Origin: Bradyrhizobium lupini
GTDB lineage: Bacteria > Pseudomonadota > Alphaproteobacteria > Rhizobiales > Xanthobacteraceae
Length of the DNA: 64,000 nt
Direction: 5' to 3'
Assembly: GCF_040939785.1 (NCBI RefSeq)
Contig: NZ_CP162553.1
Coordinates: 1,302,001 to 1,366,000 of the forward strand
Shown: positions 51,469-60,838 of the stretch, piece after piece
How the letters are laid out: each line of letters opens with the position of its first letter
How positions within the stretch are numbered: position 1 is the stretch's first letter
Made by a program: the position numbers and the translations under genes
Notes under the pieces: model-generated
The model's input: the letters and a program-made list of their open reading frames with translations, nothing else
What the model was told of the DNA's origin: nothing
Database searches by the model: none

Positions 51469-52806
51469 ATGCCGATGCCATACAATTCCGAGAACACCAT
51501 CGACAGAAGCCGGCGCGCGCTTTTGAGCACGGCAGCGGTTGGAATTGCAGCGGTGATTTCCACGAGCGTGTTTCCGCTGCGTGGAGCGGCGGCCGCGGGC
51601 GAAAGCACAATTCGCCCCTTCCACATTGCCGTGCCGGAGGAGGACTTGGTCGAGCTTCGGCGGCGCGTGTTGGCGACGCGATGGCCCGATCGCGAGACTG
51701 TTTCCGATCACTCCCAAGGTATCCCGCTGGCGAAGCTCCAGTCCCTCCTCAACTATTGGGGGACGGCCTACGACTGGCGAAAGATCGAAGCGAAGATGAA
51801 TCGACTTCCGCAGTTCATGACCAACATCGACGGCATCGACATCCACTTCATTCATGTCCGCTCCAAACATCCCAATGCCCTGCCTGTCGTCATAACCCAT
51901 GGCTGGCCGGGATCGGTATTCGAGCAGCTCAAGCTGATCGATCCACTCACCGATCCAACGGCCCATGCGGGCCGGCCCGAGGACGCGTTCGACGTCGTGA
52001 TCCCCTCGATGCCCGGCTATGGCTTCTCCGGCAAGCCGGTCGATACCGGTTGGGGTCCCGACCACACAGCGCGCATCTGGGCGGAACTGATGAAGCGCCT
52101 GGGCTACACCCACTATGTCGCGCAGGGCGGCGACTGGGGCTCGCCGGTCTCGAGTGCGATGGCACGGCTGGCGCCGGCAGGCTTGCTCGGCATCCATATC
52201 AACTTGCCGGCGATCGTCCCGCCCGATATCGCCGCGATCCTCGCGGCCGGCGGGCCTGCTCCGGCAGACCTCTCCGCCAAGGAACGCGCGGCGTTCGATG
52301 CATTCAGTGCGGCCGGCAAGATGGGCAACCGGTCCTACGCGCTGATGATGGGAACGAGGCCGCAAACGATCGGCTACGGCTTGACGGATTCTCCCGCGGG
52401 CCTGGCAGCCTGGATGCTCGGACATCCCGGCTTCTCGCATTGGAAGTTCGACGACACCGACTCCGAAAAATCCCGCGACGAGGTGCTGGACGACATCACG
52501 CTGTACTGGTTGACGAACAGCGCCACCTCCTCGGCGCGACTTTACTGGGAATATAGCGGGCGCAGTCCCGCCCTTGCAGGTCCGGAGAAGACTGCGGAGA
52601 TCTCACTGCCGGTGGCCATCACGGTCTTCCCGGGCGAGAGCTATCAAGCCCCGGAGACGTGGGCCCGGCGCGCCTATCGCAACCTGACCTACTTCCACGA
52701 GGTCGACAAAGGCGGTCATTTTGCTGCCTGGGAGCAGCCGGCGCTTTTCTCCGCCGAGCTGCGCGCCGCATTCAGGCCCCTTCGGCCCGCACATCTGGTC
52801 CAGTGA
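51469..52806 (+). CDS. Tat-exported epoxide hydrolase (alpha/beta hydrolase with EHN domain)
   Basis: A 445-residue enzyme with a twin-arginine signal (DRSRRALLSTAAVGIAAVIS, about residues 12-31). An epoxide hydrolase N-terminal (EHN) domain follows: RPFHIAVPEEDLVELRRRVLATRWPD. The alpha/beta hydrolase core then has the oxyanion HGWPGS, the nucleophile Asp in QGGDWGSPVSSAMA and the catalytic His in DKGGHFAAWEQP. It resembles microsomal-type epoxide hydrolases. GCCAGGAAGG lies upstream. Substrate unknown. Periplasmic location is inferred from the Tat motif. Confidence 0.88.
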   Translation: MPMPYNSENTIDRSRRALLSTAAVGIAAVISTSVFPLRGAAAAGESTIRPFHIAVPEEDLVELRRRVLATRWPDRETVSDHSQGIPLAKLQSLLNYWGTAYDWRKIEAKMNRLPQFMTNIDGIDIHFIHVRSKHPNALPVVITHGWPGSVFEQLKLIDPLTDPTAHAGRPEDAFDVVIPSMPGYGFSGKPVDTGWGPDHTARIWAELMKRLGYTHYVAQGGDWGSPVSSAMARLAPAGLLGIHINLPAIVPPDIAAILAAGGPAPADLSAKERAAFDAFSAAGKMGNRSYALMMGTRPQTIGYGLTDSPAGLAAWMLGHPGFSHWKFDDTDSEKSRDEVLDDITLYWLTNSATSSARLYWEYSGRSPALAGPEKTAEISLPVAITVFPGESYQAPETWARRAYRNLTYFHEVDKGGHFAAWEQPALFSAELRAAFRPLRPAHLVQ

Positions 52807-52893
52807 CGGTGGTCAAGGCGCCGCCGGCAAGGTGTTCATGCCGCCTTGCTTTGCGCGGGAAAGAAGAAATGGGGCCGTCAGTGATGGCGTTTG

Positions 52894-54123
52894 CTAGCCC
52901 ATCACCCCGCCACGCTTGATCAGCTCCTTCCCCACCGCGGCCAGATGCACCTGATCCGGTCCGTCGCCGATGCGGATGAAGCGGGCGTAGACGTAAGCAC
53001 GCGCCAGGAACGTGTCCTGCGAGACGCCGGCAGCGCCGTGGATCTGGATGGCGCGGTCGATAACGCGGGCGGCCATGCTGGGCACCACGATCTTGGCGGC
53101 CGCAATCAGGTCGCGCGCGATCTTGTTGCCCTCGCGGTCCATCCTGTCGGCGGCTTGCAGCGTCAAGAGCCGCGCCTGCGCGATCTCGCAGAATGAGTGC
53201 GCGATGTCCTCACGCACCGAGCCCTGTTCTGCGAGCGGCTTGCCGAAGGCCGTGCGGGAGACCGCGCGCTGACACATCAATTCGAGCGCGCGCTGGGCGC
53301 AGCCGATCAGCCGCATACAATGGTGGATACGGCCGGGGCCGAGCCTGCCTTGCGCGATCTCGAAGCCGCGGCCCTCGCCGAGCAGGATGTTCTCCGCGGG
53401 CACGCGAACGTTCTCGTAGACGATCTCGGGATGGCCGACCGGCGCGTCGTCATAGCCGTAGGTCAGCATGTCGCGGACGATGCGCACGCCAGGCGTCGCT
53501 CTCGGCACCAGGATCATGGATTGCTGGCGGTGGCGATCGGGATCGTCGGGCGCGGTCTTGCCCATCACGATCAGGATCTCGCAATCCTCGTTCATCGCGC
53601 CCGAGGTGAACCATTTGCGGCCGTTGATGACGTAGTCGCCGCCGTCGCGCCTGATCTCGCACTGGATGTTGGTGGCATCGCTGGAGGCAACCTGCGGCTC
53701 CGTCATCGAGAAGCCGGAGCGGATGCGCCCTTCCAGCAGTGGCTTCAGCCAGCGCTCCTGCTGCGCCGGCGTACCGTAATTGGCCAGCACCTCCATGTTG
53801 CCGACATCGGGCGCCGAGCAATTGAACACCTCCGGCGCCCAGAGGATGCGGCCCATGATCTCCTTCACCGGCGCGTATTCGAGATTGGTCAAGCCAGTGT
53901 TGTTGGGATCCTGGCCGTGCTCGCCGGAGAGGAACAGGTTCCAAAGCCCCTGCTCGCGCGCCAGCCGCTTCAGGTCCTGAAGGATCTGCGGCGTCCTGTA
54001 GCGTGTCGCTTCCGGCTTCACCTGCTCGTAGTAGAGCTCCTCGACCGGCTCGACATGCGTCCGCATGAACCGGCGGACCCGCTCCTGCAGCTCCAGCGAA
54101 CGTTCGGAGTGTTGAAAATCCAT
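52894..54123 (-). CDS. Acyl-CoA dehydrogenase family protein
   Basis: A 409-residue flavoprotein of the acyl-CoA dehydrogenase family (ACAD10/11-like C-terminal part). Motifs are [85 protein letters not shown] and [23 protein letters not shown]. The start MDFQHSERS at 54123 has AGGAGGA directly upstream and is preferred over the longer frame, which runs into a palindromic repeat. The substrate chain length cannot be told. Confidence 0.92.
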   Translation of the reverse strand: MDFQHSERSLELQERVRRFMRTHVEPVEELYYEQVKPEATRYRTPQILQDLKRLAREQGLWNLFLSGEHGQDPNNTGLTNLEYAPVKEIMGRILWAPEVFNCSAPDVGNMEVLANYGTPAQQERWLKPLLEGRIRSGFSMTEPQVASSDATNIQCEIRRDGGDYVINGRKWFTSGAMNEDCEILIVMGKTAPDDPDRHRQQSMILVPRATPGVRIVRDMLTYGYDDAPVGHPEIVYENVRVPAENILLGEGRGFEIAQGRLGPGRIHHCMRLIGCAQRALELMCQRAVSRTAFGKPLAEQGSVREDIAHSFCEIAQARLLTLQAADRMDREGNKIARDLIAAAKIVVPSMAARVIDRAIQIHGAAGVSQDTFLARAYVYARFIRIGDGPDQVHLAAVGKELIKRGGVMG

Positions 54124-54137
54124 GGGGTCCTCCTGTT

Positions 54138-54288
54138 CCCTTCTCCCCTTGTGGCAGAAGGTGGCGCGAAGCGCCGGATGAGGGGTTGTATCCGCGAGTT
54201 CAAATGTAGAGACGACTCGCGGAGAGATACCCCTCACCCGGCTCGCCGCTTCGCGGCGATCCACCCTCTCCCGCAAGGGGAGAGGGTG
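54138..54288. repeat. Long imperfect palindromic intergenic repeat
   Basis: The left side (CTTCTCCCCTTGTGGCAGAA, then GGTGGCGCGAAGCGCCGGATGAGGGGT) pairs with the right side (ACCCCTCACCCGG, TTCGCGGCGATCCACC, CTCTCCCGCAAGGGGAGAG). It is a large REP-type element of the class common in Bradyrhizobium, between the acyl-CoA dehydrogenase and the ABC substrate-binding gene. Confidence 0.85.
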
Positions 54289-54317
54289 CACTGTCTATGC
54301 TGCCGCTCGCGTGCCCC

Positions 54318-55526
54318 TCACGTGCCGCGCAGCAGCTCGCTGGCGACGATCCAGTCGTTGCCATTGAACTGGAGCATATAGCCGTCCTTGATCGGGCGGA
54401 AATCCTGCGGCGTGGTGTTGAGGGTGATGCCGGGCATCAGTAGCGATAGCGGCACGTTCTTCAAATTGGCCGCCTGCGCCATGATGTTCTCGCGCGTCAG
54501 ATTGTCCTTGCACTGCTTCAGCAAGACCACCAATGCCTCGGCGACGGTGTAGCCGTAGAGACCCGCGACGTTGTTGACGTCGGCATTGGGCAGGCGCTTC
54601 TTCATGAAATCGATATAGGCCGTCATCGCCGGATCGTCCTTCGGCGCCTCGACGAACGGCTTGAGCGAGCCGAGCGAGAGCACGCCCTTGCCGGCATCGA
54701 GGCCGGCCGGGACCATCACGGTCGCCTTGTTGGCACAGCCCGAGGCGAGGAAGCGCGTCGCCTGCCAGCCGACCTCATGCGCTTTCCGAATCGCCTGGGC
54801 GCAGGCGCGCGGCGTCACCGAATAGATCATGAACACGTCGGCCTTGGTGTTGGCGAGCGTCAGCACCTGGGAATCGACGGTGGGGTCGGCGACCTCGAAG
54901 CTCGACGCCATCGCGATCGCCTTGTCGGCGTCGGCACCAAGCGCTTCCTTGACGCCGCGCAGATATTCCTTGCCGGCGTCGTCGTTCTGATAGAGCACCG
55001 CGAAGCGCGCATTCGGGTTCTTGGCGCGGGCATAGGCGACGTCGATCGCGGCCTCGCTGGTGTAGTTCGGTGCCCATGGCAGCGCCATCGACCAGGGCAT
55101 GTTGGCGGGATCGTTCCACTTCGAGGCCGAGCTGATCAGAAACAGCTGCGGCACCTTGTTGCTGTTGAGATATTTCGCGATCGCCGAGCTTGGCGCCGTG
55201 CCCATGGTCGCGAAGATGAAGGCGACGCCGTCACCCTCGACCAGCCGCCGCGCCGCTTCCATGGTCTTCGGCGGCGAGAAGGCGTCGTCGAGCGACAGGA
55301 GATTGAGCTTGCGGCCGTTGATCCCGCCCTTCTCATTGACCTCGTCGAAATAGGCCGAGATCACCCTGCCGGTGATACCGAGGGGCGAAGCGGGGCCGCT
55401 ATAGGGCATGGTGTTGCCGATCTTGATCTCGGTGTCGCTGATGCCGGGACCGTAGGATTTCTGCGCGGAGACAGGCGTGGACAGGCAGGCAGCCAAGGCT
55501 GCAGCCAGGACCAAAGCGGCTTTCAT
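54318..55526 (-). CDS. ABC transporter substrate-binding protein (branched-chain amino acid type)
   Basis: A 402-residue periplasmic binding protein (Peripla_BP_6/LivJ-like). A signal peptide MKAALVLAAALAACLSTPVSA is followed by GISDTEIKIGNTMPYSGPASPLGITGRVISAYFDEVNEKGGINGRKL. The start at 55526 has GGGGAGA upstream. The rest is consistent with the two-lobed fold (VAFIFATMGTAPSSAIAKYLN, FAVLYQNDDAGKEYLRGVKEAL). The ABC permeases are not in the window. The neighbouring acyl-CoA dehydrogenase suggests a carboxylate or aromatic substrate, by inference. Confidence 0.92.
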   Translation of the reverse strand: MKAALVLAAALAACLSTPVSAQKSYGPGISDTEIKIGNTMPYSGPASPLGITGRVISAYFDEVNEKGGINGRKLNLLSLDDAFSPPKTMEAARRLVEGDGVAFIFATMGTAPSSAIAKYLNSNKVPQLFLISSASKWNDPANMPWSMALPWAPNYTSEAAIDVAYARAKNPNARFAVLYQNDDAGKEYLRGVKEALGADADKAIAMASSFEVADPTVDSQVLTLANTKADVFMIYSVTPRACAQAIRKAHEVGWQATRFLASGCANKATVMVPAGLDAGKGVLSLGSLKPFVEAPKDDPAMTAYIDFMKKRLPNADVNNVAGLYGYTVAEALVVLLKQCKDNLTRENIMAQAANLKNVPLSLLMPGITLNTTPQDFRPIKDGYMLQFNGNDWIVASELLRGT

Positions 55527-55705
55527 GGTTTCTCCCCGGTGATGATCGCCGCGCGACTCGGAAGGCGCGCGGCGTGCTGCTTCTTGCCAGCACGTCAGAT
55601 CAGCGGAGTTCCGCAAGGCGGTCTTGCGTCGAGTTGCTGATCAGCCGGTGCACAGCCGCCCTCGCGGGCAGCACCATTGACGCAAATCGAGACCGGATGC
55701 GCGCC

Positions 55706-57229
55706 TCAGCCGCGTGTCCGCTCCATCTCCAGCTCGGCCTTGAGATTGTCGAGATCCCTATAAATTGAAGCAACCGCAAGAACGCGGTCGCCCTTGCTAT
55801 ACTTCAGCAGGCAGTCCTTGCCGGAAATGCTACCGTCGATCGCGATGTCGTCGAAGCTCTCGGCGTGGCCGACATAGTTGATCGGCACGTCATAGTGCTG
55901 CGACCAGAAGAACGGCACGGCCTCGAAGCGCTCGCGCTTGCCGAGCATGTTGCGCGCCGCGGTCTGGCCCTGCCGCTCCGCCACCACCCAATGCTCGACG
56001 CGGATGGTTTGCCGCGAATGCGGATCGGGCCAGCGCGCGATGTCGCCGGCCGCGAAAATGCCGGATACGCTGGTCTCCAGATATTCGCTCACGCTGACGC
56101 CCCGATCGGCCGCAAGCCCCGCCTGCTCGGCAAGCGCAAGGCGCGGCTTGACGCCGATGCCGACCACGACCAGGTCGGCCTCGATCACGCCGCCGCTCTT
56201 CAACGTGGCGCGCGTGCCGTCCAGCTTTTCCACGGTGTCCTCGAGATGGAAGTTGACGCCGTTCTCCTCATGCAGCGCGCGCACGAAGTCGCCCATCTCG
56301 GGACCGAGCACCTTCTGCATCGGCCGTTCGTCCGGCGCGACCACGTGCACCTCGATCTTGCGTGCCCGCAAGGAGGCCGCGACTTCGAGGCCGATGAAGC
56401 TGGCGCCAATCACCAGCGCCCGCTTGGCGCTGCCCGCCGCCTTGATGATGGCGCGGCTGTCGGCGACCGAGCGCAGGGTGTAGACATGGGGCTGGTCGGC
56501 ACCCGGAATCTGCAATCGGACCGGCTCGGCGCCGGTCGCGAGTAGCAGCCGGTCGAACGGCAGCCTGTCGCCGTTGCCCAGCGTCACGCTGCGCGTCTTC
56601 GCCTCGATCGCGGCAACATTCGTGTTGAGCCTGAGATCGATGCCGGCGTCCTGATAATAGTCCTCGCCTCGCAGCGGCAGCCAATCCTCCGGCGCGTTGC
56701 CCGCGAGGTAATCCTTGGAAAGATTGGGCCGGTCGACCGGCATCGCGCTGTCATTGCTGAGCATGGTGATGGCGCCGGCAAAGCCCTCGCGACGGAGCGT
56801 CTCCGCCGCCGCGAAACCCGCCGCGCCGCCACCGATGATGACGAATTTTTCCGGCGTTGGCGCCGTCCGGTGACACGCCGGAGGCTTCGGCATCTCGCGC
56901 TTGCGCTGGACGACGATCTTGTCCTGATCGCGCGAGACCTCCCACAACGCCAGCGCATTCAGCGCCGGCGGACGGGTCGCCTCGCCTGACCGCAAGGAGA
57001 AGCAGGCATGATGCCAGGGGCAGCGGATGGTGTCGCCCACTACCAGTCCTTCCGCGAGCGGACCGTGATAGTGGCTGCAGGTCGGCTCGATCGCGAAGAT
57101 CTCGCTGCCGGCCTGCACCAGCAGGACGTCTTCCTCGCCGACATGGCCGAGCAATTTGCCGTCCTTGAACGCGGCGAGCGTCACGCCTCGGCTCAGGTCG
57201 GGCCCGCTTGGCTTCTTGTCTTCGGTCAT
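55706..57229 (-). CDS. Rieske-domain FAD-dependent oxidoreductase (AIF-like)
   Basis: A 507-residue fusion of a Rieske [2Fe-2S] domain and a NAD(P)H/FAD reductase. The Rieske ligands are in PTCSHYHGPLAE (C-x-H) and IRCPWHHACFS (C-x2-H). The flavin part begins with FVIIGGGAAGFAAAETLRREG (about residue 130). The second Rossmann site is in ALVIGASFIGLEVAASLRARK and the FAD end is GIFAAGDIARW. The family includes AIFM3-like proteins and ferredoxin reductases. It probably passes electrons from NAD(P)H to the Rieske centre. Partner and substrate unknown. Confidence 0.92.
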   Translation of the reverse strand: MTEDKKPSGPDLSRGVTLAAFKDGKLLGHVGEEDVLLVQAGSEIFAIEPTCSHYHGPLAEGLVVGDTIRCPWHHACFSLRSGEATRPPALNALALWEVSRDQDKIVVQRKREMPKPPACHRTAPTPEKFVIIGGGAAGFAAAETLRREGFAGAITMLSNDSAMPVDRPNLSKDYLAGNAPEDWLPLRGEDYYQDAGIDLRLNTNVAAIEAKTRSVTLGNGDRLPFDRLLLATGAEPVRLQIPGADQPHVYTLRSVADSRAIIKAAGSAKRALVIGASFIGLEVAASLRARKIEVHVVAPDERPMQKVLGPEMGDFVRALHEENGVNFHLEDTVEKLDGTRATLKSGGVIEADLVVVGIGVKPRLALAEQAGLAADRGVSVSEYLETSVSGIFAAGDIARWPDPHSRQTIRVEHWVVAERQGQTAARNMLGKRERFEAVPFFWSQHYDVPINYVGHAESFDDIAIDGSISGKDCLLKYSKGDRVLAVASIYRDLDNLKAELEMERTRG

Positions 57230-57256
57230 GGCGTTGCCTCCTTGAGCCGTCGCGGA

Positions 57257-57883
57257 TCAATCGTCCGAATTGGCCAACCCCAGCAGTTCCTGGCGTGTCA
57301 ACGCATTGTCGCGGAACACGCCGAGCATGCGGCTGGTGACGAGATCTGTCCCGGGCTTATGTGCGCCACGCGTGGTCATGCAGTGATGCGTCGCCTTGAT
57401 GATGACCCCGACGCCTTCGGGCCTCAGCACGTCGTTGATCGTGTTGGCGATCTGCGCGGTCATCTTCTCCTGGATCTGAAGCCGCTTGGCGTAGATGTCG
57501 ACGAGACGCGCGAGCTTGGAGATGCCGACGACGCGCCCTTGCGGGATATAAGCGACCCAGGCGCGGCCGACGATCGGTGCCATGTGGTGCTCGCAATGGC
57601 TTTCGAAGCGAACGCCGCGCAGGACGATCATCTCGTCATAGCCTTCGATCTCCTCAAAGGTCTTTTGCAGGATTTCGGTCGGATCCTGCGCATAGCCGGA
57701 GAAATACTCCTCGAAGGCGCGCGCGACCCGGTCCGGCGTATCGCGCAGACCGTCGCGCGCGGGATCGTCGCCGGCCCAGCGGATCATGGTCCGGATCGCC
57801 TGCTCGACCTCCGCCCTCTCAGGCCGCTCGCTCGGCGCCTGCGCGACCGCGACACGTTCCAGCCTGCGCGTTTGCGTCTTCAT
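57257..57883 (-). CDS. folE: GTP cyclohydrolase I (FolE)
   Basis: A 208-residue enzyme that converts GTP to dihydroneopterin triphosphate, the first step of folate and queuosine-precursor synthesis. The zinc ligands are visible as Cys and His in [21 protein letters not shown] and the second Cys in [42 protein letters not shown] is the usual interface helix. The start at 57883 has GGGGAG upstream; the longer frame to 57994 is discarded. It is separate from other folate genes here. Confidence 0.95.
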   Translation of the reverse strand: MKTQTRRLERVAVAQAPSERPERAEVEQAIRTMIRWAGDDPARDGLRDTPDRVARAFEEYFSGYAQDPTEILQKTFEEIEGYDEMIVLRGVRFESHCEHHMAPIVGRAWVAYIPQGRVVGISKLARLVDIYAKRLQIQEKMTAQIANTINDVLRPEGVGVIIKATHHCMTTRGAHKPGTDLVTSRMLGVFRDNALTRQELLGLANSDD

Positions 57884-58018
57884 CGAAAACTCCCCTGCAA
57901 CGAACCGCATACAGAAGGCGGCCCACAGCTTGGACGGCTGCGATCGGAAAAGGTTCCCGGAATCAGGAAAAATTGGAAGCTGTGAGAGCGGCAAGACAGC
58001 GGGACGAGAAATCCGGCG

Positions 58019-58909
58019 CTATGAGGCCGCTTTCCGCACGTCGAGCACGGCCTGGGCCCATTCGGCCGGCCGCTCCTGCGGCAAATTGTGGCCGGCCCCT
58101 GCAAAGACGCGCCGCTCGAAAAAGCCCTCGAATTTGCGTGCATGGTGCGCGGTGCCGGAATTGACGCCGTCGCTGTCGCCGTCGATCGCGATGGTCGACA
58201 CCTGAACCGGCGGCTGGGCGGCGAGCTTCGCCTCGATCGCGGCATAGGCGGGGTCGCCCGCGACCAGCGCGTAACGATGACGGTAGGAGTGGATCACGAC
58301 ATCGACGAAATCAGGATTGTCGAACGAGATGGCGCTGGTCTCGAACGTCGCGTCGTCGAAGGCCCATCTCGGCGACCACATCAACCAGAGCTGGCGCGCA
58401 AAACCGCGCCGGTTGCGCTCCAGCGCACGGCGGCCGCGTTCGTTGTGGAAGAGATATTGATACCAGAGCGCCGCCTCCTCCGGTGGCGAAGCCGGCTCCA
58501 TCGAGCGCGCGATGTTCTGGATGTTGTAGGAATTGCCCGAGACGAGCGCGATCACGCGCTCCGGATGCAGCACCGAGACCACGCAGGCTGCGCGCCCGCC
58601 CCAGTCGTAACCGCCGACGACCGCGCGCGCAATTCCAAGCGCATCCATGAAGGCCAGCAGATCGGCGCCCAGCGCCGCCTGCTCGCCGGAGCGCAACGTC
58701 GCAGCGGAGCGGAATCGCGTCGGCCCGTAGCCGCGCAGCCAGGGCACCAGCACCCGGGCGCCCGCTTGCGCCATGATCGGCGCGGTCTCGGCATAGGCGT
58801 TCACGTCGTAGGGAAAGCCGTGACCCATGATGCAGGGCCAGCCGTCCGGCGCGCCGTATTCGCGATAGGCGATGTCGAGGATATCGGTGGTGACCGTTTT
58901 TTGTTGCAT
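58019..58909 (-). CDS. Alpha/beta hydrolase (epoxide hydrolase or dehalogenase-like)
   Basis: A 296-residue alpha/beta hydrolase. Visible features are the oxyanion motif MGHGFPYDVNAY, the nucleophile Asp in VGGYDWGGRAACVV (the Asp nucleophile marks the epoxide hydrolase and haloalkane dehalogenase groups), and the catalytic His in AGAGHNLPQERP. A short cap domain lies between. It starts 12 bases after the HD-domain gene, so the two may be co-transcribed. Substrate unknown. Confidence 0.87.
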   Translation of the reverse strand: MQQKTVTTDILDIAYREYGAPDGWPCIMGHGFPYDVNAYAETAPIMAQAGARVLVPWLRGYGPTRFRSAATLRSGEQAALGADLLAFMDALGIARAVVGGYDWGGRAACVVSVLHPERVIALVSGNSYNIQNIARSMEPASPPEEAALWYQYLFHNERGRRALERNRRGFARQLWLMWSPRWAFDDATFETSAISFDNPDFVDVVIHSYRHRYALVAGDPAYAAIEAKLAAQPPVQVSTIAIDGDSDGVNSGTAHHARKFEGFFERRVFAGAGHNLPQERPAEWAQAVLDVRKAAS

Positions 58910-58921
58910 TAGAAAGCGGAG

Positions 58922-59749
58922 CTATTTTTGCGGCCCGGATAACGTGATGTCACGCTCGGCGCGGAACACGTTGCTGTAGAGGTTGGCGATCCACTGCCGA
59001 CCGATCTCGGTCTTGTTGAGGTAACCGATCTCGGTCTGGATGTGCGGCGCGACGCTATTCCAATAGAACTGCGGATAGCGGTTCACGATGTCGGCCGGCG
59101 AATCGTAGCCGAGCTGGCGGTTGATGCCGACTTCCTCGAACTCGTAGTAGAGCGCATTGGCCTTGCGCAGATAATTGGGGTCGCCGAGCTGGCCGATGAA
59201 GTCGGCGGCGCGCAGGATCGAGGCCTCGTCGTCATAGTCCTGGCCTTCCCGGGCCGGAAACCGGGTGCCCTCGATGGCGCGGGCGATGCGCTCCGGATCG
59301 AGCCCCGGAATGTGTCGCAGCCGCCGCGAAACATAAAGCTTGGAACGGTCGACATGATACATCATCAGGCTTGCATCCGAGGCGCCGCGCGGCAGTGACA
59401 CCTTGGTGCCGGCTGCATCGATGACGAAGCCATCGGTGTCATCCTCCTCGAACAGGCCGCGCACATAGCCGATGTCATGGGCCAGGCAGGCGATCAGGAC
59501 ATGGACATAGTCTTCCGCCGACAGATGGGCGTGAAGATATCGGCCGCTGAGGATGGAGTGACCCGCCAGCGTCACCAGCATCGTATGCTCGATATTGTGA
59601 TAAAGCGCGTCGCTATTGCCGATGCATTCCATCGCCGTGCGGGTTGCGCTCTCGACGATGCGCGCAGAGGGCTCGTCGAACCGGCGACGCATGAACGAGC
59701 CCAGCAATTTTTCAAGGGAGTCCGCCGCCAGTTTCGGTAACGTCATCAT
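58922..59749 (-). CDS. HD-domain metal-dependent phosphohydrolase
   Basis: A 275-residue protein with an HD/PDEase-type fold. The His-rich metal motifs are LYHNIEHTMLV (H near residue 52) and CLAHDIGYV (H-D near 90). A later helix has YDDEASILRAADFIGQLGD, another metal-site-like aspartate. The layout resembles cyclic nucleotide phosphodiesterases but is not diagnostic. It is upstream of the alpha/beta hydrolase gene on the same strand. Function unknown. Confidence 0.85.
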   Translation of the reverse strand: MMTLPKLAADSLEKLLGSFMRRRFDEPSARIVESATRTAMECIGNSDALYHNIEHTMLVTLAGHSILSGRYLHAHLSAEDYVHVLIACLAHDIGYVRGLFEEDDTDGFVIDAAGTKVSLPRGASDASLMMYHVDRSKLYVSRRLRHIPGLDPERIARAIEGTRFPAREGQDYDDEASILRAADFIGQLGDPNYLRKANALYYEFEEVGINRQLGYDSPADIVNRYPQFYWNSVAPHIQTEIGYLNKTEIGRQWIANLYSNVFRAERDITLSGPQK

Positions 59750-59959
59750 GGATGCAGCCCCGTCTGTCGGTGGTTTTCCACGCCAATTCCCGACGTCTCA
59801 TTCTCGTCCTCGAGCAGGCGCCAGCATAGCCCATCTTGGCCGACTGGCCAAACCCGGGGGCGCAAACTCGGAAATATGTTGCGGTTTGTGCCCCGCGATA
59901 TCGCGGTTGCGGTGCAGACCCGCCACACCCGGGATGGGTGTCGCGGGCAGGACCCGCAA

Positions 59960-60838
59960 TCATTCCACCAACAGCACGTCGACGGCGACGTCGAGCTTCT
60001 GCTTCGGCGAGCCGACGATGATGCCGTCGACCGGCGAAACGTCGGAGAAGTCGCGGCCGACCGCGAGCACGATATGGTCGCCAGCAACCATAAGATCGTT
60101 GGTCGGGTCGAAATCGACCCAGCCAAGCTCGTCCCCGCACCACAGCGACACCCAGGCATGGGTGGCGTCGGCGCCCTGCAGGCGCGGCTGGCCCGCCGGC
60201 GGAATGGTGCGCAAATATCCGCTGACATAGGCCGCGGGCAGGCCCAGCCCGCGCAAGCCCGCGATCATCACATGGGCAAAATCCTGACAGACGCCATGGC
60301 GCTTGACGAAGACCTCGTTGAGCGGCGTCGAGATCACCGTCGCCTTGGGGTCGTAGCGAAATTCGGTGCGGATGCGATGCATCAGATCGACCGCCCCGGC
60401 AAGGATGCCCGCGCCGGGCGCAAAGCTTTCCGCCGCATAGGCGCTGACCGGTCCCAGCACCGGCACTAGCGGGCTCGCAAAGACATAGCCGACCGGCGAG
60501 GACGGCCCGAGGCTCGTCGCCTCGAAGGCGATGTCGCGAATGTTCTCCCAGGCCGGGCTGACAGCGGCGCGCGCCGGCGGCTGGCGCGACACCTTCACGC
60601 GAGAGCGGGAATCGATGCGCAGGGTGCGATGCGCGGCCTCGATCACGACACTCTCGGTCAAGGTGCCGAAGAAATCGCGCCGGACGCTACGCTCCGCAGG
60701 GCGCGGACGGATCTCGACCTTATGCGAAATCAGCTCCTGGCCATTGCCGCTCCTCGGCTCCAGCCGCAGCGTGCAGCGCGCGAAGCTAACCGGGCTCTCG
60801 TATTCGTAGGTGGTGACGTGACGGATATCGTAGATCAC
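59960..60838 (-). CDS. Transglutaminase-like protease-fold protein
   Basis: A 292-residue protein with a transglutaminase-like (papain-type) core. The N-terminal beta domain starts IYDIRHVTTYEYESPVSFARCTLRL. The catalytic Cys is in KRHGVCQDFAHVMIAGLRGLGLPAAYVSGYL, the His in GADATHAWVSLW and the Asp in WVDFDPTNDLM. The start is a GTG at 60838 overlapping the stop of the upstream ATP-grasp gene (GTGA). It is the last gene of a three-gene module found together in many bacteria and thought to act in peptide bond formation or cleavage. Substrate unknown. Confidence 0.93.
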   Translation of the reverse strand: MIYDIRHVTTYEYESPVSFARCTLRLEPRSGNGQELISHKVEIRPRPAERSVRRDFFGTLTESVVIEAAHRTLRIDSRSRVKVSRQPPARAAVSPAWENIRDIAFEATSLGPSSPVGYVFASPLVPVLGPVSAYAAESFAPGAGILAGAVDLMHRIRTEFRYDPKATVISTPLNEVFVKRHGVCQDFAHVMIAGLRGLGLPAAYVSGYLRTIPPAGQPRLQGADATHAWVSLWCGDELGWVDFDPTNDLMVAGDHIVLAVGRDFSDVSPVDGIIVGSPKQKLDVAVDVLLVE